This document shows, piece after piece, positions 27,633 through 38,379 of a stretch of DNA of 50,557 nucleotides. The stretch is taken from positions 1 to 50,557 of the forward strand of contig SVHX01000010.1 in assembly GCA_015055665.1 (NCBI GenBank), in the 5' to 3' direction. Positions within the stretch are counted from its first letter, which is position 1, and each line of letters opens with the position of its first letter. The notes under the pieces are model-generated. The model did no database searches, was not told where the DNA came from, and saw only the letters and a program-made list of their open reading frames with translations. The translations under genes and the position numbers were made by a program. The stretch is from Clostridiales bacterium. Its GTDB lineage: Bacteria > Bacillota > Clostridia > Christensenellales > UBA1242.

Positions 27633-28010
27633 ATGAATAATATTGGTTGTAGTGGTGCGGATTGCTCTGTGATACATAGGGAGCGTATGGAAGAGGCTAG
27701 ATCTGCATTAAAGAATATAAAAGCAATTTCGGAGTTAACTGCCTTCTTCAAGAGTTTTGCTGATGACACAAGGCTAAGGATTATGATTGTTCTTGATAGT
27801 GTGGAAGAGATGTGTGTTAATGATATAGCTGTTGCTCTAGATATGACAAAGTCTGCAATATCCCATCAGTTATCCTATCTTAAAGATTGTGGGTTGTTAA
27901 AATCTCGCAAAGAGGGTAAGGTAGTATTTTATAGTCTGATGGATAATCATGTTAAATTGGCTCTTGAGATGGGTGTTGAACACGTTGGACATAAGGAGGA
28001 AATCCAATGA
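27633..28010 (+). CDS. ArsR-family metal-sensing repressor (CadC-like)
   Basis: 125 residues with a winged-helix core (LADDT-type start FADDTRLRIM; recognition region DMTKSAISHQLSYLKDCGLL; wing RKEGKVVFY). Metal ligands resemble CadC: C6 and C11 near the N-terminus and C61 in MCVNDIA. The second cysteine of the usual C-x-C is an asparagine (N63), so one ligand is missing and metal preference may differ. It should release its operator on binding Cd, Pb or Zn. GGAGG precedes the ATG by 3 bases. The stop overlaps the start of the downstream ATPase (ATGA), so repressor and pump form one operon under the two palindromes. Confidence 0.9.
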   Translation: MNNIGCSGADCSVIHRERMEEARSALKNIKAISELTAFFKSFADDTRLRIMIVLDSVEEMCVNDIAVALDMTKSAISHQLSYLKDCGLLKSRKEGKVVFYSLMDNHVKLALEMGVEHVGHKEEIQ

Positions 28011-30037
28011 AGATTGAATTAAATGTTATAGGGCTTGACTGTGCTCATTGTGCATTGACTCTTGAGAAGTATATAGCCCAAGTTCCGGGTGTAATTAGTG
28101 CTAACATCAACTTCTCTACTTCGAAATTATTTGTTGATGTGGAAGAAGGAAACTACTCTAAGGTATACAAAGATATTATCAAAAAAGCGAAAGAAGTTAA
28201 TCCTTCAGTGAAGATTAGTAAAAACAAAGACGACCCATCAAAGATTGATATTTGTGGTATAACATTGTATGTTTTTGGCATATTGTTGGCACTTATTGTC
28301 ATGTTTGTGGATGTTAACAATATTTTGTATTACGCTATATTAATTGTATCTGCACTATGTATGGGATACAAGACTTATTGGAAGGCAATATTGCAATTGA
28401 GGCATGGGAAGATTAATGAGAATACATTAATCATGTTATCTATAATTGGTGCGGTTGCCATTGGTGAAGGTGGTGAGGGGCTTATGGTTATAGCTCTATA
28501 TACTGCTGGTAAGATGCTTGAGGCAAGGGCTGTTAATTATTCTCGCAAAAGCATATCTTCGCTTATAGATAATCAACCAGAGTATGCTATTATTCTTCGT
28601 GATGGCAAGGAAGTAATGGTTAAACCTGAAAATGTTGTAGTGGGAGACACATTGGTTGTTCGGGCGGGTGAAAGAGTACCGCTTGATGGCGTTGTGATAG
28701 ATGGTGAGGCAAGTATTGATAATAGTCATATTACTGGTGAAAGCTTGCCAGTTGGTATAACCAAAGATAGTAATGTAATATCTGGCTCGATTGTTCTTGA
28801 TAGTGTGATTACACTCAAGGTAACTAGTTTGTACAAAGATAGTGCAGTATCTAAGATACTTAATATGGTATCTAATGCAACCAACAACAAATCCAAAACA
28901 GAAACTGTTATTTCGAAAATTGCTAGTTACTATACGCTAGGTGTAATATTGAGTTCGTTGCTTGTCTGGGGTATTGTATGGGTAATTACTGGAGATATAA
29001 CGACGGCAGTGTATAGAGGGCTAATATTCTTGGTTGTATCGTGTCCATGTGCATTTGCAATATCAGTGCCACTAACATATTTTTCTGGTATAGGGAAGTG
29101 TAGTAGATACGGTATTCTGGTTAAAGGCTCTAATTATATTGATGCTTGTGCTGGAATTAATAAAATTGTGCTTGATAAAACAGGAACTCTCACAACTGGT
29201 AAATTTGCTGTAGATAAGGTTAGTGTTGTTGATAACAAAATAACGTCTGATGAATTGCTAAGTATTGTTGTTGCTGGCGAATCAAAGTCGAATCATCCCA
29301 TTGCTGTTGCCATATGCGAGTATTATGCTAAGAAGCCTAGCGTAAAGGTGAAAAAATTTAGAGAGATTGCTGGTATTGGTATTGAATATTCGATTGATGA
29401 TAGCGATTACTTTGTTGGTAGAGAGAATTCTCAAAACGGCAAGACAATTGTTGCGATAAAGTGTAATGGTAAGCTTATTGGTAATATTGAGCTTAGTGAT
29501 ACAATAAAACCAGAAACAAAAGCAACGTTGGCGGAATTGCATAATCTAGGGATATCGACTATGATGTTGACTGGTGATAATGTGGGCATTGCTAAAAAGG
29601 TTGCTAGTCAGATTGGAATAACCGAATACAAAGCAGGATTATTGCCAGAGGATAAATTTAAAATTATACGAAAGCTAAAAGATGATGGAGAGAAAGTTGG
29701 ATTCGTTGGAGATGGATTAAATGATGCTCCTGCACTCACCCTTAGTGATGTTGGTATTAGTATGGGATTAATGGGTAGTGATGCGACTATCGAAGCTAGC
29801 GATATAGTAATTGCAGACGATAATCTAAAACAACTTCCAAGGCTAATTAAAATCGCTAGGAAGACAAAAAATATTGCAATGGGTAATATTATATTCTCTG
29901 CAGTTATTAAGCTTAGTTTCCTAATACTTGGAGCTTTGGGCATAACTGGCATGGCAATGGCGGTATTTGCTGATGTGGGCGTTACAATTCTAGCAATTCT
30001 TAATGCCTTAAGAGTGCTAGTATATAAGGTAAAATAA
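28007..30037 (+). CDS. P1B-type heavy-metal exporting ATPase (Cd/Zn/Pb class)
   Basis: 676 residues. An N-terminal heavy-metal domain has C12-x-x-C15 (LDCAHCA). The core has the actuator TGES (ITGESLPV), the membrane metal site C346-P347-C348 (SCPCAF), phosphorylation site D390-KTGT, the HP motif (SNHPIA) and hinge GDGLND. The last helix pair has ADVGVTILAILNALR. CPC plus the DxG in the last helix fits the zinc/cadmium/lead exporters rather than copper pumps. It pumps metal ions out across the membrane using ATP. Translation is coupled to the ArsR gene by a 4-base overlap, with AAGGAGG upstream. All catalytic motifs are intact. Confidence 0.96.
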   Translation: MKIELNVIGLDCAHCALTLEKYIAQVPGVISANINFSTSKLFVDVEEGNYSKVYKDIIKKAKEVNPSVKISKNKDDPSKIDICGITLYVFGILLALIVMFVDVNNILYYAILIVSALCMGYKTYWKAILQLRHGKINENTLIMLSIIGAVAIGEGGEGLMVIALYTAGKMLEARAVNYSRKSISSLIDNQPEYAIILRDGKEVMVKPENVVVGDTLVVRAGERVPLDGVVIDGEASIDNSHITGESLPVGITKDSNVISGSIVLDSVITLKVTSLYKDSAVSKILNMVSNATNNKSKTETVISKIASYYTLGVILSSLLVWGIVWVITGDITTAVYRGLIFLVVSCPCAFAISVPLTYFSGIGKCSRYGILVKGSNYIDACAGINKIVLDKTGTLTTGKFAVDKVSVVDNKITSDELLSIVVAGESKSNHPIAVAICEYYAKKPSVKVKKFREIAGIGIEYSIDDSDYFVGRENSQNGKTIVAIKCNGKLIGNIELSDTIKPETKATLAELHNLGISTMMLTGDNVGIAKKVASQIGITEYKAGLLPEDKFKIIRKLKDDGEKVGFVGDGLNDAPALTLSDVGISMGLMGSDATIEASDIVIADDNLKQLPRLIKIARKTKNIAMGNIIFSAVIKLSFLILGALGITGMAMAVFADVGVTILAILNALRVLVYKVK

Positions 30038-30093
30038 AAAAATAGCTATTATCTAGCACCTAACTAATTGGGTGTTTGTGATAATAGCTTTTT
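30036..30093 (+). terminator. Terminator of the metal resistance operon
   Basis: AGCTATTATC (30044-30053) pairs with GATAATAGCT (30080-30089), with a small CACC/GGTG hairpin in the loop; T residues follow. Confidence 0.8.
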
Positions 30094-30097
30094 ATAT

Positions 30098-30132
30098 AAA
30101 AATCCCTAAGGTATTACCTTAAGGATTTTTTT
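30098..30132 (-). terminator. Terminator of gapA
   Basis: AAAAATCC-TAAGGTA pairs with TACCTTA-GGATTTTT. It is T-rich on both strands and lies 20 bases after the gapA stop; it probably works both ways. Confidence 0.8.
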
Positions 30133-30151
30133 GCATAAACATAACAATTGA

Positions 30152-32330
<2,179 letters not shown>

Positions 32331-32366
32331 ATAAGCTATTTCCTCTCGGGTTATTTATTGCCTTAT

Positions 32367-32394
32367 TTTATACCAAAAATACTTAAATTGCAAA
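32367..32394 (-). promoter_or_regulatory. Promoter of the aminopeptidase gene
   Basis: On the minus strand: TTTGCA (32389-32394), 16 bases, TATAAA (32367-32372), about 35 bases before the ATG. Confidence 0.45.
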
Positions 32395-32484
32395 GATAAA
32401 ATAGGGCTTAGAAAGAAAAATTTGTAACTAACAAAAAATATTTGATTATTAGATGAATTTCGATAATTATTATTGACTTGATAG

Positions 32485-32520
32485 AAGAAAAAGCGATTCA
32501 TATAATTAAATATGAATCGC
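32485..32520 (-). terminator. Terminator of the degenerate glycosyltransferase gene
   Basis: GCGATTCATAT pairs perfectly with ATATGAATCGC around AATTAA; on the minus strand it is followed by TTTTTC. Confidence 0.85.
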
Positions 32521-32548
32521 GTAATGTATTAAGATTATATATATATTA

Positions 32549-33445
32549 TTATTTTTTCTGAGTGATATTGTATTTCTCAATCTTGGTTCTTAGGTCGTTA
32601 AGTTCTGGTAGCTCGTTAAGTAATCCTACACGATAGTGTAGAGTCTTCTTGGTTGAGAATACAAACGCCATTATAAATGCGAGCAATCCTAGGGCAATTA
32701 TTAGTATATAAACAACTGCTGGCATAGGTAGTTTAAGCACAAAACCTACAATGCATAATGCAAGCAGAGCAAATCCTCCAAGCAGGCAGGATACTTCTGC
32801 TATATTGCATAGTTTGTATTGTTTAATCTTCTCTTCGTAGTGTTTGTTCTCTTTGCTCTTGCTATCTAGCTCGAGTTGGATTACATCTACTGGGTATCCA
32901 ACAAAGCTATCTAGTACTCTTAGTTGTCTATTCTTAGCAGGTAATTGATTGATAGTCTTTACAACATCTTGGTCTAGTAGTTGGATGTCTGTTTCGGCAC
33001 AACGATCTTTGAATATGCCAAGGATCTTGATGCCTAGAGAATACCATGCACGTTTCATCTTAACCCAAAGTTTCTTGAATCCGGAGTATTCCTTCTTAAG
33101 ATATACAATCTTGTTGCCAGCTTTCCAGCTAGAGATAAATGCTCTGATAACATCTTTGTTAGGAAGTTCTTTGCCAGAGTATATTATTGTTGCATCATAA
33201 GGTTCGGTAAGTTCCATGCCAAGTGTAATGAGCTTATGCTCGTCAACTGGGCGGTCAACCATAAATGCTTTTACTCTTGATTCGTTAAGAAATGTAGATC
33301 TTACTTGCGTAAAAAAGCTATTAAGCTTGCCGTTAATTGCAAAGTATACATCAAAGTCATCATCAGGACAGCTCTCGCTAATACGGCCAAAAGTCTTGGC
33401 TAAATCAATCTCGGTGAGAACTGGTACTAAAAATGCAATTTTCAT
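32549..33445 (-). CDS. Degenerate GT2 (GtrB/DPM-like) membrane protein, probable pseudoenzyme
   Basis: 298 residues. The layout follows bactoprenol/dolichol-phosphate glycosyltransferases: an N-terminal GT-A-like half, a segment resembling the LP..NR.LR.L.S.VG motif (QLPAKNRQLRVLDSFVGY), a charged juxtamembrane stretch, and two membrane helices (~218-238 and ~243-265). However, where the metal-binding DxD and following LQ-P motif should be, the sequence is DATIIYSGKELP (84-95), and the N-terminal nucleotide-binding motif is weak. It therefore probably has no transferase activity and may act as a partner or regulator in the membrane. It is monocistronic, with GGAG before the ATG and its own promoter. 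Confidence 0.65.
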   Translation of the reverse strand: MKIAFLVPVLTEIDLAKTFGRISESCPDDDFDVYFAINGKLNSFFTQVRSTFLNESRVKAFMVDRPVDEHKLITLGMELTEPYDATIIYSGKELPNKDVIRAFISSWKAGNKIVYLKKEYSGFKKLWVKMKRAWYSLGIKILGIFKDRCAETDIQLLDQDVVKTINQLPAKNRQLRVLDSFVGYPVDVIQLELDSKSKENKHYEEKIKQYKLCNIAEVSCLLGGFALLALCIVGFVLKLPMPAVVYILIIALGLLAFIMAFVFSTKKTLHYRVGLLNELPELNDLRTKIEKYNITQKK

Positions 33446-33491
33446 ATTTTCTCCTATACAATAACAAATACATATTTGTAATATTCTTATG

Positions 33492-33520
33492 TCTATATAC
33501 TATTTTATATTATCTTGCAA
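33492..33520 (-). promoter_or_regulatory. Promoter of the GT2-like gene
   Basis: On the minus strand: TTGCAA (33515-33520), 17 bases, TATAGA (33492-33497), about 45 bases before the ATG. Confidence 0.5.
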
Positions 33521-33691
33521 AAAAAAACAAATAAATACTATTCAAATTTAATATTTTTTGAATAGATAAATGTTGGGTGTTGTGGCGATTGAAGAAAATA
33601 TGTAAAAATGTTTGGTGATTTTTTGCAAATATTATACTATATAATTAGTAGGCAAACCAAGATGTTTGCTAATTAAAGGAGTAAATAATAG

Positions 33692-34624
33692 ATGGAATTA
33701 GTTAATGGAAAAGAAATTATGCAGAAGGCTCTAGATGGACATTATGGTATAGGTGCATTTAACTATGTTAATATAGAAACACTAAAAAGTATACTAGATA
33801 CTGCCGAAGAAAAGGGTAGCCCAGTAATTGTTCAGTGTTCTACTGGTGCTATTAAATATGCTGGTGTAGATACTCTTGTAGCAATATGTAGATCGTATGC
33901 CAAGAATATGACTGTACCTGTATGTCTTAATCTTGATCATGGTCAGACATTTGAGGATTGCAAAAAATGTATTGATGCAGGATTTACAAATGTTATGATA
34001 GACGCATCTCATCTCCCATACGAAGAAAATATTGCATTAACACGCAAAGTTGTAGAGTATGCCCACGAAAGAGGGGTAACTGTTGAGGCAGAGATAGGTG
34101 TGCTTGCAGGAGTTGAAGATGAAGTAAGTGCCAGCGAAGATGATGCAAGATATACTGATCCAAAGCAAGCGTATGATTTTGTTAAGGCTACAGGTGTGGA
34201 TAGTCTAGCGATAGCAATTGGTACTAGCCATGGAACAGTTAAATTTAAAGGCGAAGCAAAATTAAGATTCGATATCTTAGAACAAGTCGAAAAGTTATTG
34301 CCAAACTTCCCAATTGTACTACATGGAGCAAGCTCAATTCCTCAAGATATGGTTAAACTTGCAGAGGAATATGGTGCAGTTCTTAAAGGGGCTAAGGGTA
34401 TCCCAGAAACAATGCTAAGAGAGGCCTGCAGTCATAACGTATGCAAGATTAATGTAGATAGTGACCTACGACTAAGTTTTACAGCTGGAATCCGTAAACA
34501 CTTGACAGAAAATCCTGACAATGTGGATATGCGTAAATATAACCAAGCTGGTATGGAATTAATTAAGAAGGTTGTTGCCGATAAGATGGATAACGTATTC
34601 GGCAGTACCAACATGGCAAGATAA
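33692..34624 (+). CDS. fba: Class II fructose-bisphosphate aldolase
   Basis: 310 residues, typical of the class IIB/GatY-KbaY family. Catalytic D82 and metal ligand H83 lie in NLDHGQ. The other ligands are E134 (VEAEIG), H180 (GTSHG) and H211 (LHGASS). YTDPKQAYDFVKATGVDSLA is the usual substrate loop region. It splits fructose-1,6-bisphosphate into dihydroxyacetone phosphate and glyceraldehyde-3-phosphate, feeding GapA encoded nearby. A tagatose-bisphosphate aldolase is possible, but the glycolytic role is likelier given the context. AAGGAG lies 10 bases before the ATG. It is monocistronic, with a strong terminator. Confidence 0.95.
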   Translation: MELVNGKEIMQKALDGHYGIGAFNYVNIETLKSILDTAEEKGSPVIVQCSTGAIKYAGVDTLVAICRSYAKNMTVPVCLNLDHGQTFEDCKKCIDAGFTNVMIDASHLPYEENIALTRKVVEYAHERGVTVEAEIGVLAGVEDEVSASEDDARYTDPKQAYDFVKATGVDSLAIAIGTSHGTVKFKGEAKLRFDILEQVEKLLPNFPIVLHGASSIPQDMVKLAEEYGAVLKGAKGIPETMLREACSHNVCKINVDSDLRLSFTAGIRKHLTENPDNVDMRKYNQAGMELIKKVVADKMDNVFGSTNMAR

Positions 34625-34629
34625 TTGAT

Positions 34630-34663
34630 TAAGGGTATGTATATTTATTACATATCCTTTTTT
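34630..34663 (+). terminator. Terminator of fba
   Basis: AAGGGTATGTA pairs with TACATATCCTT around TATTTAT (one G.U) and is followed by T residues. Confidence 0.85.
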
Positions 34664-34691
34664 GTGGTCATAAATATCGTTGATTATCAAT

Positions 34692-34730
34692 TAAAAACAC
34701 TCCCGCAAGAGTATCTTGTGGGAGTGTTTG
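34692..34730 (-). terminator. Terminator of the NifU-like/GGGtGRT operon
   Basis: ACACTCCC-CAAGA pairs with TCTTG-GGGAGTGT; on the minus strand a T-run follows. It lies 12 bases after the stop of the last gene of the operon. Confidence 0.85.
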
Positions 34731-34742
34731 CTCATTTCATAA

Positions 34743-36503
34743 TTAGTTGTCGAAAGAATTGTTATTTTTATTATTAAATAAATCAGAAAGTCCTGTTGAT
34801 TGAGGAGAGTTAAGGGTATTTGTTTGTTGAGGGGAGAACTGGTTGTTCTCGGATGTTAGCTCGTTTGGATTAAATGTAGAATTGTCAACTGGTGTGTATG
34901 CAGGTACATCATCTTCAATTCCAAAATCTATATTATTATAACTACCCTTGTAGTCCATATCATCAGGCATTGCACTAGGAGTAAATGGCTCTGGCTGAGT
35001 ATATTCTGGTTCATTTGTTGCTGGAGCTCCTCCTAACATGCCAGCGAAAGGATTGTCCGAATAAGTGTTAGTTTGTTCTTGTATTGTATTAGATTCTTCC
35101 ATGGCATCTGTTTGTACATCTTCTATTGCAGGTGTGATACTCGTGTCCTCAACATTGAGTTGATTATCTACGCTAGCACTCTGAGATTCAAGTTGTGTTA
35201 GAGCCTCTTCGAAAGCATTAATTTCTTCCTCTTCAGAAATTGAATTTACAGTTTCCTCAGATTCAATCGAAGGAGTTTCGTTAATAGCTTCCTCGGTTGC
35301 AAAAGAAGGCGTATTGCTAACAGGCTCTTCTGCAAATGAATGTTGTGGCTCTACATTAAAGGCATCTGCATTGGCAACGGCATCAGGCGCGGCTGGTGCT
35401 GTTGCGAAAAGTTCGGTTGATGTCGTATTGGTAGGCTGGATTGTAGTATCTATTGCAGGTTGGATTGTTGCTGGTTCGGAAGGCTCGGCGTCAACTGGCT
35501 CGGAACTCAATTCCGGTGCAGGGGAGGTGTTGGTCACCTCGGGTTGTTCTGCAACTGGCTCACTTACAAAAGGATTAATGTGAGAGTTTTCGCTAGAGTA
35601 TGGCCCAGCTGGACTATCGGTTACGTTGTCTGAAACTGGTGTTTCGAGAACGCTATCTGCAAATTGAGATTCGTCCACTTGCACATTGCATATATCTTCA
35701 AGTTCGATAGAGAGCTCCTTCTGGAGAGTCTTCTTAAGAGGAATATACAATTTGCTAAGTTCGTTCTCAAATGCTTTGATTCCTTTGTCAGGCACGCCAA
35801 TGTCTAGTAGGGTATCCTTGTATGTGTAGAACGCAACAACTTCGGAGCCTACAGATTTTAGTCTATCTATAACGCCCTCGAGTTTGCTTAGCTTGCTACC
35901 TTTGGCTCCATTAATCTCGTTATTCTTACGAATACAAAGTTCAATATTGCGATTAAGAGTATCCTCATTGAAATCTACGTTCTGCCCCGAAATATTATCA
36001 AAGTTGCCATTAACTATAAGGTTACTGTCAAATTCTTTGATTAATGTTTCGATAATAGCGGTATTGCGGCCTCCAAGTATTATAACTTCGTGACCGCTTT
36101 CGCAACGAACGAATTCGTCTCCAAACAAATCAAAAGCAGAAATAATAGGCTCTTTGCTGGAGTCTTTGAGAATCTGTCTAAGGGTATCGAGCAAGTTGTT
36201 CTTGGCAACATAATAGTTTCCGATCATTGATCTTTCTTGAGCCTTGAGTGCGTCAAGAACAAGTTCTAATTTGAGAAATTTGTTGTCCTTAAAAAACTCG
36301 GCAAGAGATTTGGCAACAATGATAGTGCCTTGTAATTCGCCCTCTGTCTGAGATTCGTAAAAGTCTGCAAACTTAATTATCTCCTCGTTCATGTATGAGA
36401 TGCGTTTAGTAAGCATTGCCGAAAGGGTAGATACGTGTTTGCTCTTGTTAATCTCAATAGGTATTATATTTTCCTGATTTTTTAATAATTCAATTGCTTT
36501 CAT
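34743..36503 (-). CDS. Unknown protein with long acidic, low-complexity tail
   Basis: 586 residues; no family recognised. The first ~290 residues are mixed helix/strand with a possible GHEVIILGGRNTAII motif. The rest (~290-586) is rich in Glu, Ser, Thr, Pro, Asn and Gln with almost no hydrophobic runs (e.g. EPVAEQPEVTNTSPAPE), so it is probably disordered. No membrane helix or signal peptide is present. It is the third gene of a minus-strand operon, 26 bases after the GGGtGRT gene and just before the operon terminator, so it may serve the same iron-sulfur related process. Its composition also recalls the tails of the secretion-locus and 43.7-kb proteins. No function can be assigned. Confidence 0.75.
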   Translation of the reverse strand: MKAIELLKNQENIIPIEINKSKHVSTLSAMLTKRISYMNEEIIKFADFYESQTEGELQGTIIVAKSLAEFFKDNKFLKLELVLDALKAQERSMIGNYYVAKNNLLDTLRQILKDSSKEPIISAFDLFGDEFVRCESGHEVIILGGRNTAIIETLIKEFDSNLIVNGNFDNISGQNVDFNEDTLNRNIELCIRKNNEINGAKGSKLSKLEGVIDRLKSVGSEVVAFYTYKDTLLDIGVPDKGIKAFENELSKLYIPLKKTLQKELSIELEDICNVQVDESQFADSVLETPVSDNVTDSPAGPYSSENSHINPFVSEPVAEQPEVTNTSPAPELSSEPVDAEPSEPATIQPAIDTTIQPTNTTSTELFATAPAAPDAVANADAFNVEPQHSFAEEPVSNTPSFATEEAINETPSIESEETVNSISEEEEINAFEEALTQLESQSASVDNQLNVEDTSITPAIEDVQTDAMEESNTIQEQTNTYSDNPFAGMLGGAPATNEPEYTQPEPFTPSAMPDDMDYKGSYNNIDFGIEDDVPAYTPVDNSTFNPNELTSENNQFSPQQTNTLNSPQSTGLSDLFNNKNNNSFDN

Positions 36504-36529
36504 TATGAATATTTCCTAAAACTTATTTA

Positions 36530-37531
36530 TTAGTTGTTAAGTGCTTGAAAAGATTTAACAGCTAGAGATACTGTTGCACCAACCATAGGGTTGTTACCCA
36601 TACCAATATATCCCATCATGTCTACGTGCGCAGGAACTGAAGAAGAGCCAGCAAATTGTGCATCTGCGTGCATCCTTCCCATTGTGTCTGTAAGACCATA
36701 ACTAGCAGGGCCTGCTCCTACATTGTCTGGGTGAAGTGTACGGCCTGTTCCGCCACCTGATGCTACAGAGAAGTAATTGCGATTGTTCTCCATACACCAT
36801 TTCTTATATACACCTGCAGTAGGGTGGGTGAATCTAACTGGGTTAGTAGAGTTACCGGTGATTGAAATGTCTACGCCTTCGTGTTTCATAACGGCAACGC
36901 CTTCTGTAACATCTTCGCATCCGTATACATTAATTTCTGATTTGTAGCTATCAGAGAACTTCTTGGTTTCGATAATTTCAAGTTCTTGGCTCTCGAAATT
37001 GTATCTAGTCTTCACATAAGTGAATCCGTTAATACGAGAGATAAGGTAAGCAGCATCTTTGCCTAAGCCATTAAGGATAACTCTAAGAGGAGTTTTTCTT
37101 GCCTTATTAGCATTACGAACGATACCAAGTGCACCTTCTGCAGCAGCGAAGCTCTCGTGACCAGCAAGAAGAGCAAAACATTTAGTGTTCTCGTTAAGAA
37201 GCATACTAGCAAGCTTGCCGTGGCCAATACCTACTTGTCTGCTATCTGCAACACTTCCGCTAACGCAGAAAGCTTGAAGGCCAATACCAATGTGTTCTGC
37301 ACAGTCTTCGGCTGTCTGACATTTGCAGGTTAGGGCAATTGCTGTACCCAAAGTGTATGCCCAAACTGCATTATCAAAGCAGATTGGTTGGATTTCTTTG
37401 ACAATAGATTCTACATCTATGCCTGCTTTGTCGCAAACTTCTTTGCAATTCTCAAGAGATACAAGGTTGTATTTGTCTATACACTCTTGAATTTTGTTTA
37501 TTCTTCTATCATATCCTTCAAATGTTACCAT
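36530..37531 (-). CDS. GGGtGRT family protein
   Basis: 333 residues. The naming motif SGGGTGRTLHPD is visible at about 255-265, along with several conserved cysteines (KCQTAEDC) and glycine-rich stretches (GSVADSRQVGIGHGKLA, HVDMMGYIGMGNNP). The family is widespread in anaerobic Firmicutes, often next to a NifU-like scaffold as here; its biochemical role is not settled. The AAGGAG ribosome site overlaps the stop region of the upstream NifU-like gene, which is 5 bases away, so the pair is tightly coupled. A role in iron-sulfur metabolism is inferred from that partner only. Confidence 0.88.
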   Translation of the reverse strand: MVTFEGYDRRINKIQECIDKYNLVSLENCKEVCDKAGIDVESIVKEIQPICFDNAVWAYTLGTAIALTCKCQTAEDCAEHIGIGLQAFCVSGSVADSRQVGIGHGKLASMLLNENTKCFALLAGHESFAAAEGALGIVRNANKARKTPLRVILNGLGKDAAYLISRINGFTYVKTRYNFESQELEIIETKKFSDSYKSEINVYGCEDVTEGVAVMKHEGVDISITGNSTNPVRFTHPTAGVYKKWCMENNRNYFSVASGGGTGRTLHPDNVGAGPASYGLTDTMGRMHADAQFAGSSSVPAHVDMMGYIGMGNNPMVGATVSLAVKSFQALNN

Positions 37532-37536
37532 ACTTA

Positions 37537-38229
37537 TTACTCCTTTCTAGGGTTGATGTGTTTTACGCCATCAGCGAATCTACCATAAGTCTTGATGCTT
37601 TGGTTATAAGCTTCTTTCACATCTTCACCATTATTAACTAATCTCATCATGTTATTGAGGTTAATATACTCGTATCCTATAATTTCGTCGTTGCTATCTA
37701 GGGCAAGCTTGGTAATATAACCTTCTGCTGTATTAAGGTATCTAGTGCCTTTCTCTTTGGTGCTGTAATGAGTACCTACTAGGCTACTTCTATTCTTGCC
37801 TAGGTCGTCTAGAGCGGATCCGATAGGTAGTCCGTTGTCTGAGAACGCAGATTGAGTTCTGCCATATGCTATTTGTAAGAACAAGTGTTTCATGGCGTCG
37901 TTGATAGCGTCACACACAAGGTCTGTATTAAGAGCCTCAAGTAGTGTCTTGCCAGTAAGAATCTCTGCTGCCATTGCTGCAGACTGAGTCATACCGCTAC
38001 ATCCAATAGTTTCTACTAATGCTTCCTCGATAATGCCATTTTTCACATTAAGAGATAATTTGCATGTTCCTTGTTGTGGTGCACACATTCCGCATCCATG
38101 AGTAAATCCGTTGATCTCTTCGATCTTGGTTACTTTGTCCCAATGTCCTTCTTGAGGAATAACTGCTGGGCCATGTGTTTGGGAATTCTTCACGCAACAC
38201 ATTTCTGTTACTTCTTTCAATATTTCCAT
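37537..38229 (-). CDS. NifU-like iron-sulfur cluster scaffold family protein
   Basis: 230 residues. Cysteines C46, C49 and C56 (HGCGMCAPQQGTC) and C77 in the NifU-type strand-helix TIGCSGMTQSAA fit the IscU/NifU scaffold fold, where three cysteines hold a nascent cluster. The C-terminal ~100 residues extend beyond a simple IscU. It is the first gene of a three-gene operon with the GGGtGRT protein. TAGGAG lies 7 bases before the ATG. No SufBCD or cysteine desulfurase is adjacent, so it may serve a dedicated pathway rather than general cluster assembly. Confidence 0.82.
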   Translation of the reverse strand: MEILKEVTEMCCVKNSQTHGPAVIPQEGHWDKVTKIEEINGFTHGCGMCAPQQGTCKLSLNVKNGIIEEALVETIGCSGMTQSAAMAAEILTGKTLLEALNTDLVCDAINDAMKHLFLQIAYGRTQSAFSDNGLPIGSALDDLGKNRSSLVGTHYSTKEKGTRYLNTAEGYITKLALDSNDEIIGYEYINLNNMMRLVNNGEDVKEAYNQSIKTYGRFADGVKHINPRKE

Positions 38230-38379
38230 ATTGTACTCCTATATAATTAGTCTATGTATATTACATACACTATAAGTCTATCAAAAAAATACAAATACAC
38301 AAAATGATTTTTGGACTTTTTTGCAGATATATTTGTTAAAACATTTCAAAAATCTCGGATTATGTGTTATGATATTGAC

